Source: Paracoccus xiamenensis (GTDB lineage: Bacteria; Pseudomonadota; Alphaproteobacteria; Rhodobacterales; Rhodobacteraceae). Taken from it: 64,000 bases of DNA. The stretch spans positions 124,001-188,000 of the forward strand of contig NZ_JAAOHY010000005.1 of assembly GCF_011308835.1 (NCBI RefSeq). Reading direction: 5' to 3'. The notes under the pieces were generated by a model, which searched no databases, was not told the DNA's origin, and saw nothing but the letters and a program-made list of their open reading frames with translations. Position numbers and translations under genes: made by a program. Below, piece by piece: positions 8,886-17,216 of this stretch; position 1 is the stretch's first letter; each line of letters starts with the position of its first letter.

Positions 8886-9653
8886 TCAGCCCGCCAGAAG
8901 TTCCAGCCCGCGCCGCACCAGATTAAGCCCGCTGAAGACCAGCAGCACCAGCGTCCAGCGGCGGAACTGCGCCACGTCCAGCCGGTCATGCACGCGCAGC
9001 CCGACGATCATGCCGACCACGCCCGGCACCACAAGCACGGCAGACAGTGGCAGCGTCTGCGCGTTCAGGACGCCCGATCCCAGATGCGCGAAGGTCAGCA
9101 CCACCGCGCCCATCAGGAACACCACGCCCTGCACCCGCATCTGTTCGGCCTTGGGCGCGCCCACCGACAGCAGGTAGACGATCAGCGGCGGCCCCCAGAT
9201 GCCCGAGATCCCGCCATACAGGCCGCCGATGATGCCGGTGATGATCTCGGCCCGGCGTGCGTGATGGATGGGCAGCACCATCGGACGCCCCGACAATTGC
9301 CAGATCGCAAAGGCCACAATGGGGATGCCCAGCAGCAGATACATCAGGCTTTGTGGGACCGCGGTGATGAAGGCTGCCGAGACGAGGATGAAGATCGCCA
9401 CCATGGCGATGTGCCAGCGATAGCGCCGGACTGACCCCAGGGCCGCCCCCATGCCCTGCCGTCCGGCCTGCATCACATTCGTCACCAGCGTCGGCAGGAT
9501 CAGCGCCGCCAGCGCCAGCTTGGGCGGCAGCACCGAGGCAAAGGCCGACATCATGATCATCGGCATGGCAAAGCCCACCGCGCCCTTGACGAAGCCGGCG
9601 AACAGCGTGACCGCGAAGACGAACCAGAAGATGCTGGAATCAAGGCCGAACAT
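8886..9653 (-). CDS. TauE/SafE-family (TSUP) membrane transporter
   Basis: 255-residue inner-membrane protein with about eight hydrophobic segments and the TSUP hallmarks: FAGFVKGAVGFAMPMIMM near residue 15 and the second-repeat equivalent GGLYGGISGIWGPPLIVYLL near 150. The family exports sulfite, sulfonates or related anions; substrate not assignable. The ATG at 9653 is favoured over an upstream extension to 9755, which adds a polar stretch. It sits 31 bp upstream of dapE in the same direction. Confidence 0.88.
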   Translation of the reverse strand: MFGLDSSIFWFVFAVTLFAGFVKGAVGFAMPMIMMSAFASVLPPKLALAALILPTLVTNVMQAGRQGMGAALGSVRRYRWHIAMVAIFILVSAAFITAVPQSLMYLLLGIPIVAFAIWQLSGRPMVLPIHHARRAEIITGIIGGLYGGISGIWGPPLIVYLLSVGAPKAEQMRVQGVVFLMGAVVLTFAHLGSGVLNAQTLPLSAVLVVPGVVGMIVGLRVHDRLDVAQFRRWTLVLLVFSGLNLVRRGLELLAG

Positions 9654-9947
9654 GGCCCGCAGCCTAGCGCGGCCCAAGGTCGTCGCAACAAGGATTTGGC
9701 GCGATTTCGTGACAAGTCCGCAACAGGCGCGACGATTCCGCAACGTGGCCGCCATACGCCAACACCCGCGGCAAAACCCGCGCCGACGCCCGCAGTGCCT
9801 TGATTATCCTTGTTCCAAGCCTCCAAATCCGCGCCGCGAAACATTGCAAAACAGCGCGATTGCTGACATATCAGTGAGTTGACGGTAAATGCCCGCGATG
9901 CAATCCCCCTTTCAATGTTATCGATTCGTTAACCCGGAGATGCTGCC

Positions 9948-10421
9948 ATGTTCCGCCAACTGACCGCTGCCGCGCTTGCGACGCTTGCCCTTGCAGCTTG
10001 TGAGCCGACCCCGTCCACCCCGGACGAGCCCTACTCCACGATCCCGACCGGCGATTACGTGCTGTTCAATATCGGCGGTGAGGTGCTGAGCGTGCGCCAC
10101 ACCACCATGAACATCCAGCCGACGCAAATGACCGGCCGCACCGGCTGCAACAACTTCGTCGTCCCGGTTTCCGGCACGCCGCCGGAATTCGTCGCTGGTG
10201 AGATCCAGACCGCTGGCCAGACCTGCCGCTGGAGCAATCAGGAAACCAAGTTCTTCAACGCTCTGCGTCAGGCCAGCAAGATCAGCTATGAAGACGGCGT
10301 TCTGCGCATCTCGGGCGGGCCGGACACGCTGACCTTCGAATACGGCCATCTGGCAACCCCGGCCGGCCCGATCGGGCGCAACCTGAACCCGAACGAAACC
10401 GCCAAGGCCGGCGGCCAGTAA
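9948..10421 (+). CDS. Predicted lipoprotein with META/HslJ-like domain
   Basis: 157 residues. The signal sequence ends in the lipobox LAAC with Cys18 as the lipidated residue. The mature part has the META-domain flavour seen in HslJ proteins: TGRTGCNNFVVPVSG in the middle and DTLTFEYGHL at the end; assignment to META is by pattern and moderately sure. The 294-bp spacer upstream holds no recognisable gene. Role unknown, probably envelope-associated. Confidence 0.8.
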   Translation: MFRQLTAAALATLALAACEPTPSTPDEPYSTIPTGDYVLFNIGGEVLSVRHTTMNIQPTQMTGRTGCNNFVVPVSGTPPEFVAGEIQTAGQTCRWSNQETKFFNALRQASKISYEDGVLRISGGPDTLTFEYGHLATPAGPIGRNLNPNETAKAGGQ

Positions 10422-10423
10422 AT

Positions 10424-10885
10424 CTAAAGCGAGAGGGCCGTGGTTTCCGCCACGGTCCTCAGCGCAAAAGACGAATGCATCTGCGCCACGCCCGGCAGGC
10501 GGGTCAGATATTCACGATGGATACGGGCGAAATCGTCCGTATCCGCCACTGCCAGCTTCAGCAGATAATCCGCCGTGCCCGCCATCAGGTGACATTCCAG
10601 AAGGTCCGGGATGGTGCGCACGCCACGCTCGAACGCCTCCAGCAGCTCGGTCGCCTGCCCGGACAGGGTGATTTCCACAAAGACCGTACTGAGTCGCGCC
10701 AGCTTTCGCCGATCCAGCAGCGCCGTATAGGCACGGATAAAGCCGTCCTGTTCCAGCCGCTGTACCCGCCGATGACAGGCCGAGGCCGACAGGTTCACCC
10801 GGGCCGCAAGATCGGCATTCGTGATTCGACCGTCCTTCTGCAAAATCGCCAGAATCCGGCGATCTATCGCGTCGATTTCGATCAT
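10424..10885 (-). CDS. Lrp/AsnC-family transcriptional regulator
   Basis: 153-residue regulator with an N-terminal helix-turn-helix (ILQKDGRITNADLAARVNLSASACHRRVQRLE, shown here by ends only in meaning) around residues 12-45 and a C-terminal RAM ligand domain (MAGTADYLLKLAVADTDDF). It is divergent from ald, which suggests that it controls alanine dehydrogenase in response to alanine, as AldR/Lrp proteins do elsewhere; that link is inferred from position. I prefer the ATG at 10885 over a TTG at 10906 seven codons upstream. Confidence 0.92.
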   Translation of the reverse strand: MIEIDAIDRRILAILQKDGRITNADLAARVNLSASACHRRVQRLEQDGFIRAYTALLDRRKLARLSTVFVEITLSGQATELLEAFERGVRTIPDLLECHLMAGTADYLLKLAVADTDDFARIHREYLTRLPGVAQMHSSFALRTVAETTALSL

Positions 10886-11006
10886 ACCGAAGATTTCCCC
10901 GATCAACTCTGAATACCACGCAAGATTCTTCGATCAATCACCATGTGCAAGCAAAACTTCCGCAGGAATTTTCGCCAGTTCCGTGTCAGCCTAGTGCCAA
11001 GGCCCT

Positions 11007-11064
11007 GCAACGGGTCACCCCACCCAGGAGAGACCCGCGACAGGTCGCCCCAGACAGGAGAGAT
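11007..11064 (+). repeat. 30-bp-period tandem imperfect repeat carrying two Shine-Dalgarno sequences
   Basis: Copy one is at 11007-11034 and copy two at 11037-11064. They share G-C-(A/G)-A-C-(G/A)-GGTC-N-CCCCA followed by CAGGAGAGA-like sequence. The AGGAGAGA of copy two is the ribosome-binding site of ald (start 11070); copy one carries the same AGGAGAGA 30 bp further upstream with no start codon after it. Confidence 0.75.
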
Positions 11065-11069
11065 ACGTC

Positions 11070-12185
11070 ATGCTGATCGGTTGCCCGACTGAAATCAAAC
11101 CCCAGGAATTTCGCGTCGGCCTGACCCCCGCCGCCGCAAGCGAGGCGATCCATCGTGGCCACAAGGCGCTGATCCAGTCCGGTGCCGGGCTGGGCGCCGG
11201 CTTCACCGACGACGACTATCTTGCTGTCGGGGCGGAAATCGCACCCGACGCAAAGACCGTTTTCGACCGCGCCGAGATGATCGTGAAGGTGAAAGAGCCG
11301 CAGGCACCGGAGCGCGCGATGCTGCGCCGGGGTCAGTTGCTGTTTACCTATCTGCACCTCGCCCCCGATCCCGACCAGACCCGCGACCTGTTGGACAGCG
11401 GCGTGACGGCCATCGCTTATGAGGTCGTCACCGATGCGCGCGGCGGCCTGCCCCTGCTGGCACCGATGTCCGAGGTCGCGGGCCGGCTTGCCCCGCAGGC
11501 AGGGGCCTGGGCCTTGCAGAAGGCCAATGGCGGCGAAGGCGTGCTGCTGGGCGGCGTGCCCGGCGTGCGCCCGGCCAATGTCGTCATTATCGGCGGCGGC
11601 GTGGTGGGCACGGCGGCCGCTCGTGTTGCAGCCGGGATGGGCGCGAATGTCACCGTTCTGGACCGGTCGGTGCCGCGGCTATCCTATCTGGACGACATCT
11701 TCATGGGCCGGCTGACCACCCAATACGCCACCGCCGCCGCGACGGCAGAGCTGCTGCCGCAGGCGGACATGGTCATCGGCGCGGTGCTGATCCCCGGCGC
11801 TGCTGCGCCGAAGCTGATCAGCCGCGCTCAGCTGGGGCTGATGAAGCCCGGCGCGGTGCTGGTCGACGTGGCCATCGACCAAGGCGGTTGCTTTGAAACC
11901 TCGCGCCCGACCACCCATCAGGATCCGATCTATGATGTCGACGGCATCATCCATTACTGCGTCGCCAACATGCCCGGCGCGGTGCCGCGCACCTCGACCC
12001 AGGCGCTTGGCAATGCCACCCTGCCCTTCGTTCTGGCACTTGCCGACAAGGGCTGGCGGCAGGCGCTGCACGACGATGTCCACCTGCGCGCCGGCCTGTC
12101 GACGCATGAGGGCAAGCTGACCTCACCGCCGGTCGGCGCGGCGCTGAACATCCCCGCCGTCAAGCCCGAGGCGGTCATTTCCTGA
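11070..12185 (+). CDS. ald: Alanine dehydrogenase
   Basis: 371-residue NAD-dependent enzyme interconverting L-alanine and pyruvate plus ammonia. N-terminal catalytic domain starts [18 protein letters not shown], with the substrate-binding Lys in KVKEPQ near residue 75 and His in LFTYLHLA near 96. The Rossmann [10 protein letters not shown] motif is near 175-184 and the C-terminal part has [11 protein letters not shown]. Length matches the family. Translation starts after AGGAGAGA in a duplicated leader. Divergent Lrp-type regulator is its likely controller. Confidence 0.97.
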   Translation: MLIGCPTEIKPQEFRVGLTPAAASEAIHRGHKALIQSGAGLGAGFTDDDYLAVGAEIAPDAKTVFDRAEMIVKVKEPQAPERAMLRRGQLLFTYLHLAPDPDQTRDLLDSGVTAIAYEVVTDARGGLPLLAPMSEVAGRLAPQAGAWALQKANGGEGVLLGGVPGVRPANVVIIGGGVVGTAAARVAAGMGANVTVLDRSVPRLSYLDDIFMGRLTTQYATAAATAELLPQADMVIGAVLIPGAAAPKLISRAQLGLMKPGAVLVDVAIDQGGCFETSRPTTHQDPIYDVDGIIHYCVANMPGAVPRTSTQALGNATLPFVLALADKGWRQALHDDVHLRAGLSTHEGKLTSPPVGAALNIPAVKPEAVIS

Positions 12186-12219
12186 TCGCCCCGAGCTGAC
12201 ACAACGCTGCGGCAACGAA

Positions 12220-12246
12220 AAAGGCGCGCCGGATTGGCGCGCCTTT
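12220..12246. terminator. Bidirectional intrinsic terminator between ald and mscL
   Basis: AAAGGCGCGCC at 12220-12230 and its exact complement at 12236-12246 form an 11-bp stem with a 5-nt loop, with A-rich and T-rich flanks on both sides. It lies between convergent genes and can end both transcripts. Confidence 0.85.
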
Positions 12247-12253
12247 CCTTTGG

Positions 12254-12279
12254 TCAAACGGTCGGATCAAACGGTCGGA
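12254..12279. repeat. Perfect 13-bp tandem repeat across the mscL stop codon
   Basis: TCAAACGGTCGGA occurs twice without spacer at 12254-12266 and 12267-12279. The second copy includes the mscL stop codon and last codons on the minus strand, so the first copy is a duplicated gene end placed in the 3' untranslated region. Confidence 0.8.
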
Positions 12280-12701
12280 CGGGCGCGCAGCTCGTCGCGG
12301 ATCTGGGCCAGCAGTTCCTCGGCGGTCGGGCCGGCGGCTGCTTCTTCGGCCTTGGGCTTCGATGCCGCGTCCTTGACACGGTTCACGCCCTTGACCAGCA
12401 GGAAGACCACAAAGGCGATGATCAGGAAGTTGATCACGGCGGAAATGAACGCCCCATAGGCGAAGACGTTCGCGCCCGCATCACGAGCTGCCTGCAGCGA
12501 GGCACCTTCCGGCGCCGTACCCGAAAGCACGAAATACTTGCTGGAGAAGTCCGTTCCCCCGGTGATCAGACCGATGATCGGGTTGATCAGGTCTGCCACC
12601 AACGATGTTACGATGGCCGTGAAGGCGGCACCGATGATGATACCCACAGCCATGTCCATGACATTGCCGCGGGCGATGAACTCCTTGAACTCTTTGATCA
12701 T
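12267..12701 (-). CDS. mscL: Large-conductance mechanosensitive channel
   Basis: 144-residue homopentameric inner-membrane channel that opens on hypo-osmotic shock. The N-terminal amphipathic helix and first transmembrane helix read [20 protein letters not shown] and continue [20 protein letters not shown], the MscL signature; TM2 is [13 protein letters not shown] near residue 95, followed by a charged C-terminal helix. Length is normal. Convergent with ald across a shared terminator. Confidence 0.97.
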   Translation of the reverse strand: MIKEFKEFIARGNVMDMAVGIIIGAAFTAIVTSLVADLINPIIGLITGGTDFSSKYFVLSGTAPEGASLQAARDAGANVFAYGAFISAVINFLIIAFVVFLLVKGVNRVKDAASKPKAEEAAAGPTAEELLAQIRDELRARPTV

Positions 12702-12861
12702 GCGTTTAACCTTTCCCTCGTTCGCGCGTAGATGCGGCCGCTTATACCACCTCTCGCATATGTGAAGTAAGGTCTAACGTAACGGCCACGCTTTTCGGTG
12801 TGTTGATGCGATCCAGCTTCATACGCCGCTAATGCTGGGGGACCGGCGGGCGGCGGCGGAT

Positions 12862-15483
12862 CTAGAACTGGTCGATCAGCCGATCCAGATAGTCCCGCTC
12901 TGCCTCAGGGCGCTGGCGTTCGCCCAGGCGGCGGCGGATTTCGTCCTGAAGGTCGCGGGCGCGGTGATCGTCGGATTCGCCCTCGGCCAGCGGGTCGTCG
13001 GTGGCGACGCCGCCGCCCATGCCCTGCAAGGCGCGGCCCAGCGGATCGCGGCGCTGGGACAGGCGTCCTTCGCGTCCGTCACCACTGGGGGACTGGCCAT
13101 CTGGCCCCGAGGCTTCCTGCTGGCCCTCGCCCTGCTCGCCTTCGGCTTGTCCGGCGCGCTGATCCTCGCCGCGGCCAAGCGCGCGGATACCGTCGCGCAG
13201 GGCCTCGATCGCCTCGGCCTGCCGGTCCATGGCGCCGGCCGTATCGCCGTCGCGCAGGGCCTGCTCGGCCTGTTGCATCGCGCGACCGGCGCGGTCCATC
13301 GCCTCGCCCGCCGCGTCACCTTCGGGGGTGCCGCGTTCGGGCAGCAGGCTGCGCTGCATCCCCAGATCGTCGCGCAACATCCGCTGTTCGTCGGCCAGAT
13401 CCTGACCACTGCCGCCTTGCTGCCCGCCATTCTGCTGCCCGCCGCCCTGCTGACCTTCGCCCGGCTGCTGGCCCTCGCCTTGTTCACCCTCGCCCGGCTG
13501 CTGGCCTTCCTGCCCTTCGCCGGGATCATCGCCCAAGCCAAGCCACTCATCCTGCATCTGCCGGAAGGCGCGGTCTGCCAGGTCCTGCTGTTCGCGCAGC
13601 GTCTGGGCCATGCGCCCGGTCGAGCCCTGTCCCTGCCCGCGCCCCTCGCCCTGACCGCCTTCGGTGCGCCGGACCTGCATGTTTTCCATCATGCGGTTGA
13701 ACTGTTCCAGCAGGGCCTGCGCCTCGGCCATGCGGCCCTCGTTCATCAGGCGCTGAATCTCGTCCATCATCTGCTGGATCTGATCGCCGCTCATCATCTG
13801 CACGGGCGCGCGGTCGAAACGGTCCGACGGATTGTTCTCGCCCTGCTCGGCCAGACGTTCCAGATAATCGTCGGTGGCGCGGCGCAATTCATCCATCAAC
13901 TGCCGGATTTCGTCGGGCGAGGCACCCCGCCGCATCGCCTGCGCCAGCTTTTCCTGCGCCCGCTGCATCCGCTCCAACGCATCGGCAAGGCCGCCATCTT
14001 CCAGTTGAACGGCCACCCGCCACAGCGCCTCGGCCAGGGCGTCGCGCTGAAGGTCGGACAGCGGTGCGGTTTCCAGCCCGGCCACCACGGCCTGAAGGTC
14101 GCGCAGGATGCCCGGATCGACAAAGCCGTCCGGCTGCCACAGGATCGCGCGCAGCCATTGCGCCGACATCGGCGCGTTCTGGCGCGACCACATCAGGTCG
14201 CGGCGCAGCTCGATCAGGGCGGCTGCGAAGGGGTCGAAGAAGCGCCGCCCCGGCAGTTCCATCGCCAGCGTCTCGGACTGGCCCTGCTGGCCGATCCCGT
14301 CCTGCGCGTTCAGCCGCACCTGCACCGGCAGATTGGCCCAGGCGTGCTTTTTCAGATCGGCAGTCAGCTGGCCCTCGACCTGCGCACGTGCGCCGCGCAA
14401 GGGCAGGCGCTGGGTCAGCGCCTCGCGCGGCTCGGGCTGGATCGCAAGGCCATGGCGGCGGTCGATCTTGGCAAGATCAAGCGAGATCTCGGCCTGGCCA
14501 TCGGTCACGCCATAATCGTCGCTGGCGGTAAAGGGCTGGATCAGCCGGCCATCGGCGCGCCGTTCGGCCGCAGGGCCTAGGGTGATGCTGGGGGCGTCAT
14601 CAGGGCGGACGGTAACCTGAAAACGACGGTCGCCGATCTGAAGGGTGCCGGTCTGTTCGACGCGGAATTCGGGGGCCATCGGATCCTCGCCCGGCAGAGC
14701 ATTGCCGATGTCCTGCGAAATCTCGGCGGCGTCGCCGTAAAGGCGCAGGCTGATCCTGCTGCCCTCGGGCAGATCCAGAACCGCACCCTCGGGCTGATCG
14801 TTCAGATAGAGCGTGGGCTTACGCGTATAGGCCGGCGGTTCGGCCCAGCCTTCCCAGCCAAGGCCAGCGGTGGCCGGTTGGTCGGGGCGCGGCTGCGGCC
14901 GGGTCGGTGCCAGCGCCGCCAGCCCCTGCCCCAGATCGCCGGCGCTGCCGAACAGCAGCGCCATGGCCACCGCAGTCAGCGCCGCCAGCCGGAAGGCGAA
15001 GGGGTCGCGGCGGGTCAGCCCGGCATCGGGCGCGACCGCCCGCGCGGCCAAGGCGCGTTGCGCCATCTGCGCGCGGTGCGCCTGCCACAACGCACCCTCG
15101 CCCCCCAGCGCCGGCTGATCACGCAGCGCCGAAAGCGGGCGTCCGGGCAGGCTGGCATCGACGCGCCGCTCGGCCGCGCCGGTTGGGGGCCTGCGAAACC
15201 GCCAGCCGCCCCAGATCAGGGTCGCCAACAGCACCACGCCAACAGCCGCACCCGCATAGGGGCGCAGCGCGTCCGGCACCATTGCGATCAGGCCAAAGCT
15301 CATCCCCGCCAGCACAAGCAGGGTCCAGGTCACCGCCGGCCAGAAGGCGCGGGCCAGCGATTCCCACCACAGTCCCGCACCCGTCAGCCGCAGAACGCGC
15401 GACAGACGCGGCAGGGCCCCGGTCAGATCTTCTGCCGGGGCTTCTTCGGGCGTTTGGCGTTTCAGGTCGGAATCGTGGGGCAT
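12862..15483 (-). CDS. TIGR02302/DUF4175-type membrane-anchored protein
   Basis: 873-residue protein of unknown function. Two transmembrane helices lie near residues 45-95 (WTLLVLAGMSFGLIAMV and AGAAVGVVLLATLIWGG) and one near 165-180. A large periplasmic beta-rich region follows, then a helical Gln/Glu/Met-rich part with MMDEIQRLMNEGRMAEAQALLEQF, and a low-complexity Gly-Gln-Glu tract near residues 655-700. The pattern matches the alphaproteobacterial family TIGR02302. It starts 66 bp after lysA in the same direction. The repetitive composition produces long antisense reading frames, which I regard as artefacts. Confidence 0.85.
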   Translation of the reverse strand: MPHDSDLKRQTPEEAPAEDLTGALPRLSRVLRLTGAGLWWESLARAFWPAVTWTLLVLAGMSFGLIAMVPDALRPYAGAAVGVVLLATLIWGGWRFRRPPTGAAERRVDASLPGRPLSALRDQPALGGEGALWQAHRAQMAQRALAARAVAPDAGLTRRDPFAFRLAALTAVAMALLFGSAGDLGQGLAALAPTRPQPRPDQPATAGLGWEGWAEPPAYTRKPTLYLNDQPEGAVLDLPEGSRISLRLYGDAAEISQDIGNALPGEDPMAPEFRVEQTGTLQIGDRRFQVTVRPDDAPSITLGPAAERRADGRLIQPFTASDDYGVTDGQAEISLDLAKIDRRHGLAIQPEPREALTQRLPLRGARAQVEGQLTADLKKHAWANLPVQVRLNAQDGIGQQGQSETLAMELPGRRFFDPFAAALIELRRDLMWSRQNAPMSAQWLRAILWQPDGFVDPGILRDLQAVVAGLETAPLSDLQRDALAEALWRVAVQLEDGGLADALERMQRAQEKLAQAMRRGASPDEIRQLMDELRRATDDYLERLAEQGENNPSDRFDRAPVQMMSGDQIQQMMDEIQRLMNEGRMAEAQALLEQFNRMMENMQVRRTEGGQGEGRGQGQGSTGRMAQTLREQQDLADRAFRQMQDEWLGLGDDPGEGQEGQQPGEGEQGEGQQPGEGQQGGGQQNGGQQGGSGQDLADEQRMLRDDLGMQRSLLPERGTPEGDAAGEAMDRAGRAMQQAEQALRDGDTAGAMDRQAEAIEALRDGIRALGRGEDQRAGQAEGEQGEGQQEASGPDGQSPSGDGREGRLSQRRDPLGRALQGMGGGVATDDPLAEGESDDHRARDLQDEIRRRLGERQRPEAERDYLDRLIDQF

Positions 15484-15549
15484 GGCGTTACTTTGTCTGC
15501 CCCTATCCTGCGGCGCGGCGGGCGATCCGGCAAGCGCTTCCTGCCCGGC

Positions 15550-16818
15550 TTACTGCCAGTCCGGCAAAGCCTCGCGCGCCAGCATCTCTTGCAGGGTCGG
15601 GCGCGGTCGGATCACGGCGTAACGATCGCCGTCGACCAGCACCTCTGGGATCAGCGGGCGAGAGTTATATTCCGACGACATTACAGCACCATAAGCCCCG
15701 GCAGAGCGGAACGCGACCAGATCGTCCGCCGCCATCGCGGGCAAATCCACGCCTTTCTGGAAGGTATCGCCGGTTTCGCAAACCGGGCCGACCACGTCGA
15801 AGGCGCTGACCTCTGCCCCCGGTGCGGCCTCCTTCACGGGCACGATATCGTGATGCGCGCCATACATGGCCGGGCGGATCAGGTCGTTCATGGCGGCGTC
15901 GAGGATCAGGAAATCGCGCCCCTCGCCCTGTTTCAGATAGATGACCGAGCTCAGCAACACCCCGGCATTGCCCGCGATATTGCGGCCGGGCTCGATCTCG
16001 ATCTCGCAATCCAGATCACCCACGGCCTCGCGGATCACCTGCCCGTATTCGATGGGCAGCGGCGGGGCAGAGTTGTTGCGCTGATAGGGAATACCCAGCC
16101 CACCGCCCAGATCCAGACGCCGGATGTCGTGCCCATCGGTGCGCAGCGCGCGGGTCAGGTCGGCCATCTTGGCATAGGCCTGCCGGTAGGGGTCCAGATC
16201 GGTCAGCTGGCTGCCGATATGCATGTCGATGCCAACAACCGCGATCCCCGGCAGCTTCGCCGCTTCGGCATAGACCTCACGCGCGCGGGCGATGGGGATG
16301 CCGAACTTGTTTTCCGATTTACCGGTGGCGATCTTCTCGTGCGTTTTCGCGTCCACATCAGGATTGACCCGGATCGCAATCGGGGCAACCGCGCCCAGCG
16401 AGGCCGCGACCTCGGACAAGGCCAGCAGCTCGGGTTCGGATTCGACGTTGAACTGGCGAATGCCGCCTTCCAGTGCCAGCCGCATTTCATCCCGCGTCTT
16501 GCCAACGCCGGAAAAGACGATGCGCTCGCCCGGAACGCCGGCCGTGCGCGCGCGGGCATATTCGCCGATGGACACGACATCCATCCCCGCCCCCAGATCG
16601 CCCAGCAGTTTCAGCACGGCGATGTTGGAATTGGCCTTTACCGCATAGCAGATCAGGTGATCGGGCGCCCATTCCAGCGCCTGCTGGAAGACGTTGAAAT
16701 GCCGGGTCAGGGTGGCGCTGGAATAGACATAGACCGGGGTTCCAACCTCGGCCGCAATGCGGGACAGCGGGACGTCTTCGGCGTGAAGTTCGCCATTGCG
16801 GTAATTGAAGTGATCCAT
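15550..16818 (-). CDS. lysA: Diaminopimelate decarboxylase
   Basis: 422-residue PLP enzyme that makes L-lysine from meso-diaminopimelate. The PLP lysine is in YAVKANSN near residue 56, the His/Gly-rich phosphate-binding region in DLGGGLGIPY, EPGRNIAGNAG follows, and the C-terminal active-site part contains GPVCETGDTF and GAYGAVMSSEYNSRP. The ATG at 16818 shares its A with the stop codon of the small upstream gene (TGATG), so an upstream extension to 16941 is unlikely. Part of the argH to lysA run. Confidence 0.97.
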   Translation of the reverse strand: MDHFNYRNGELHAEDVPLSRIAAEVGTPVYVYSSATLTRHFNVFQQALEWAPDHLICYAVKANSNIAVLKLLGDLGAGMDVVSIGEYARARTAGVPGERIVFSGVGKTRDEMRLALEGGIRQFNVESEPELLALSEVAASLGAVAPIAIRVNPDVDAKTHEKIATGKSENKFGIPIARAREVYAEAAKLPGIAVVGIDMHIGSQLTDLDPYRQAYAKMADLTRALRTDGHDIRRLDLGGGLGIPYQRNNSAPPLPIEYGQVIREAVGDLDCEIEIEPGRNIAGNAGVLLSSVIYLKQGEGRDFLILDAAMNDLIRPAMYGAHHDIVPVKEAAPGAEVSAFDVVGPVCETGDTFQKGVDLPAMAADDLVAFRSAGAYGAVMSSEYNSRPLIPEVLVDGDRYAVIRPRPTLQEMLAREALPDWQ

Positions 16819-17069
16819 CAGGCGATCCTGCGAGAGCGGAGGAAAAGATAAAGCGGCAGCGCGCAGCCGATACCCAGCACCATCGCCGGAAATGTCAGCA
16901 AAGCCAACCAGTTGCGACGCACCATGGTTTCGACCAGACACCAGACTGCCAGCGCCAGCAAAGCGACGGCGACGTTCCAGCCGGGGGCCGCAGGCGGAAG
17001 ACCAGCAAGCGCGCCCATCACCGCCAGCCCCAGCCAGCAGGCCCGCAGCGGCGTCAGTTCAAAACCCAT
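16818..17069 (-). CDS. Small two- or three-helix membrane protein, possibly DUF2834-like
   Basis: 83 residues, almost entirely hydrophobic: segments near residues 10-25, 31-46 and 55-77, ending LPLYLFLRSRRIA. The ending resembles DUF2834-type proteins, but I cannot confirm that. It starts 3 bp after the stop of the tiny lipoprotein gene and its stop overlaps the lysA start, so it is translationally tied to lysA. Function unknown. Confidence 0.75.
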   Translation of the reverse strand: MGFELTPLRACWLGLAVMGALAGLPPAAPGWNVAVALLALAVWCLVETMVRRNWLALLTFPAMVLGIGCALPLYLFLRSRRIA

Positions 17070-17072
17070 TCG

Positions 17073-17216
17073 TCACAGCGTCGTCACGACGCCAATGCGC
17101 GCATCGCCCGACACGGTGACGCCCGGCGGTGGCGTGTCCGCCGCGGGCCGGATCGGCGGGCCGTCGACGCCGCAAGCGGTCAGTGCCAGCAGCGCGATCA
17201 GGGGCAGGTATTTCAC
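17073..17216 (-). CDS. 47-residue lipoprotein, LptM/YifL-like, between argH and lysA
   Basis: A GTG at 17216 overlaps the argH stop (GTGA) and opens a 47-codon frame ending at 17073. It starts [20 protein letters not shown]: a signal sequence with lipobox LTAC (Cys15) directly followed by a Cys-Gly-x-x-Gly-Pro pattern. Tiny lipoproteins of this kind (YifL, now LptM, which helps mature the LptD translocon in E. coli) sit beside lysA or dapF in many proteobacteria. The rest is Pro-rich ([15 protein letters not shown]). Function by analogy only; coding status rests on the lipobox, overlap and operon fit. Confidence 0.8.
   Translation of the reverse strand: MKYLPLIALLALTACGVDGPPIRPAADTPPPGVTVSGDARIGVVTTL

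Noticed and set aside
9654..9947. Possible small gene in the 294-bp spacer before the META-like lipoprotein
   Set aside because: No frame with a ribosome-binding site or recognisable features.
13400..13560. Repetitive Gly/Gln-coding stretch as a CRISPR or minisatellite
   Set aside because: It is irregular, in frame and protein-coding, without spacers of even length.
12832..14580. Long plus-strand reading frame opposite the DUF4175 gene
   Set aside because: It has low-complexity Leu/Ala/His composition with no motifs; it arises because codon bias of the real minus-strand gene suppresses stops in the opposite frame.
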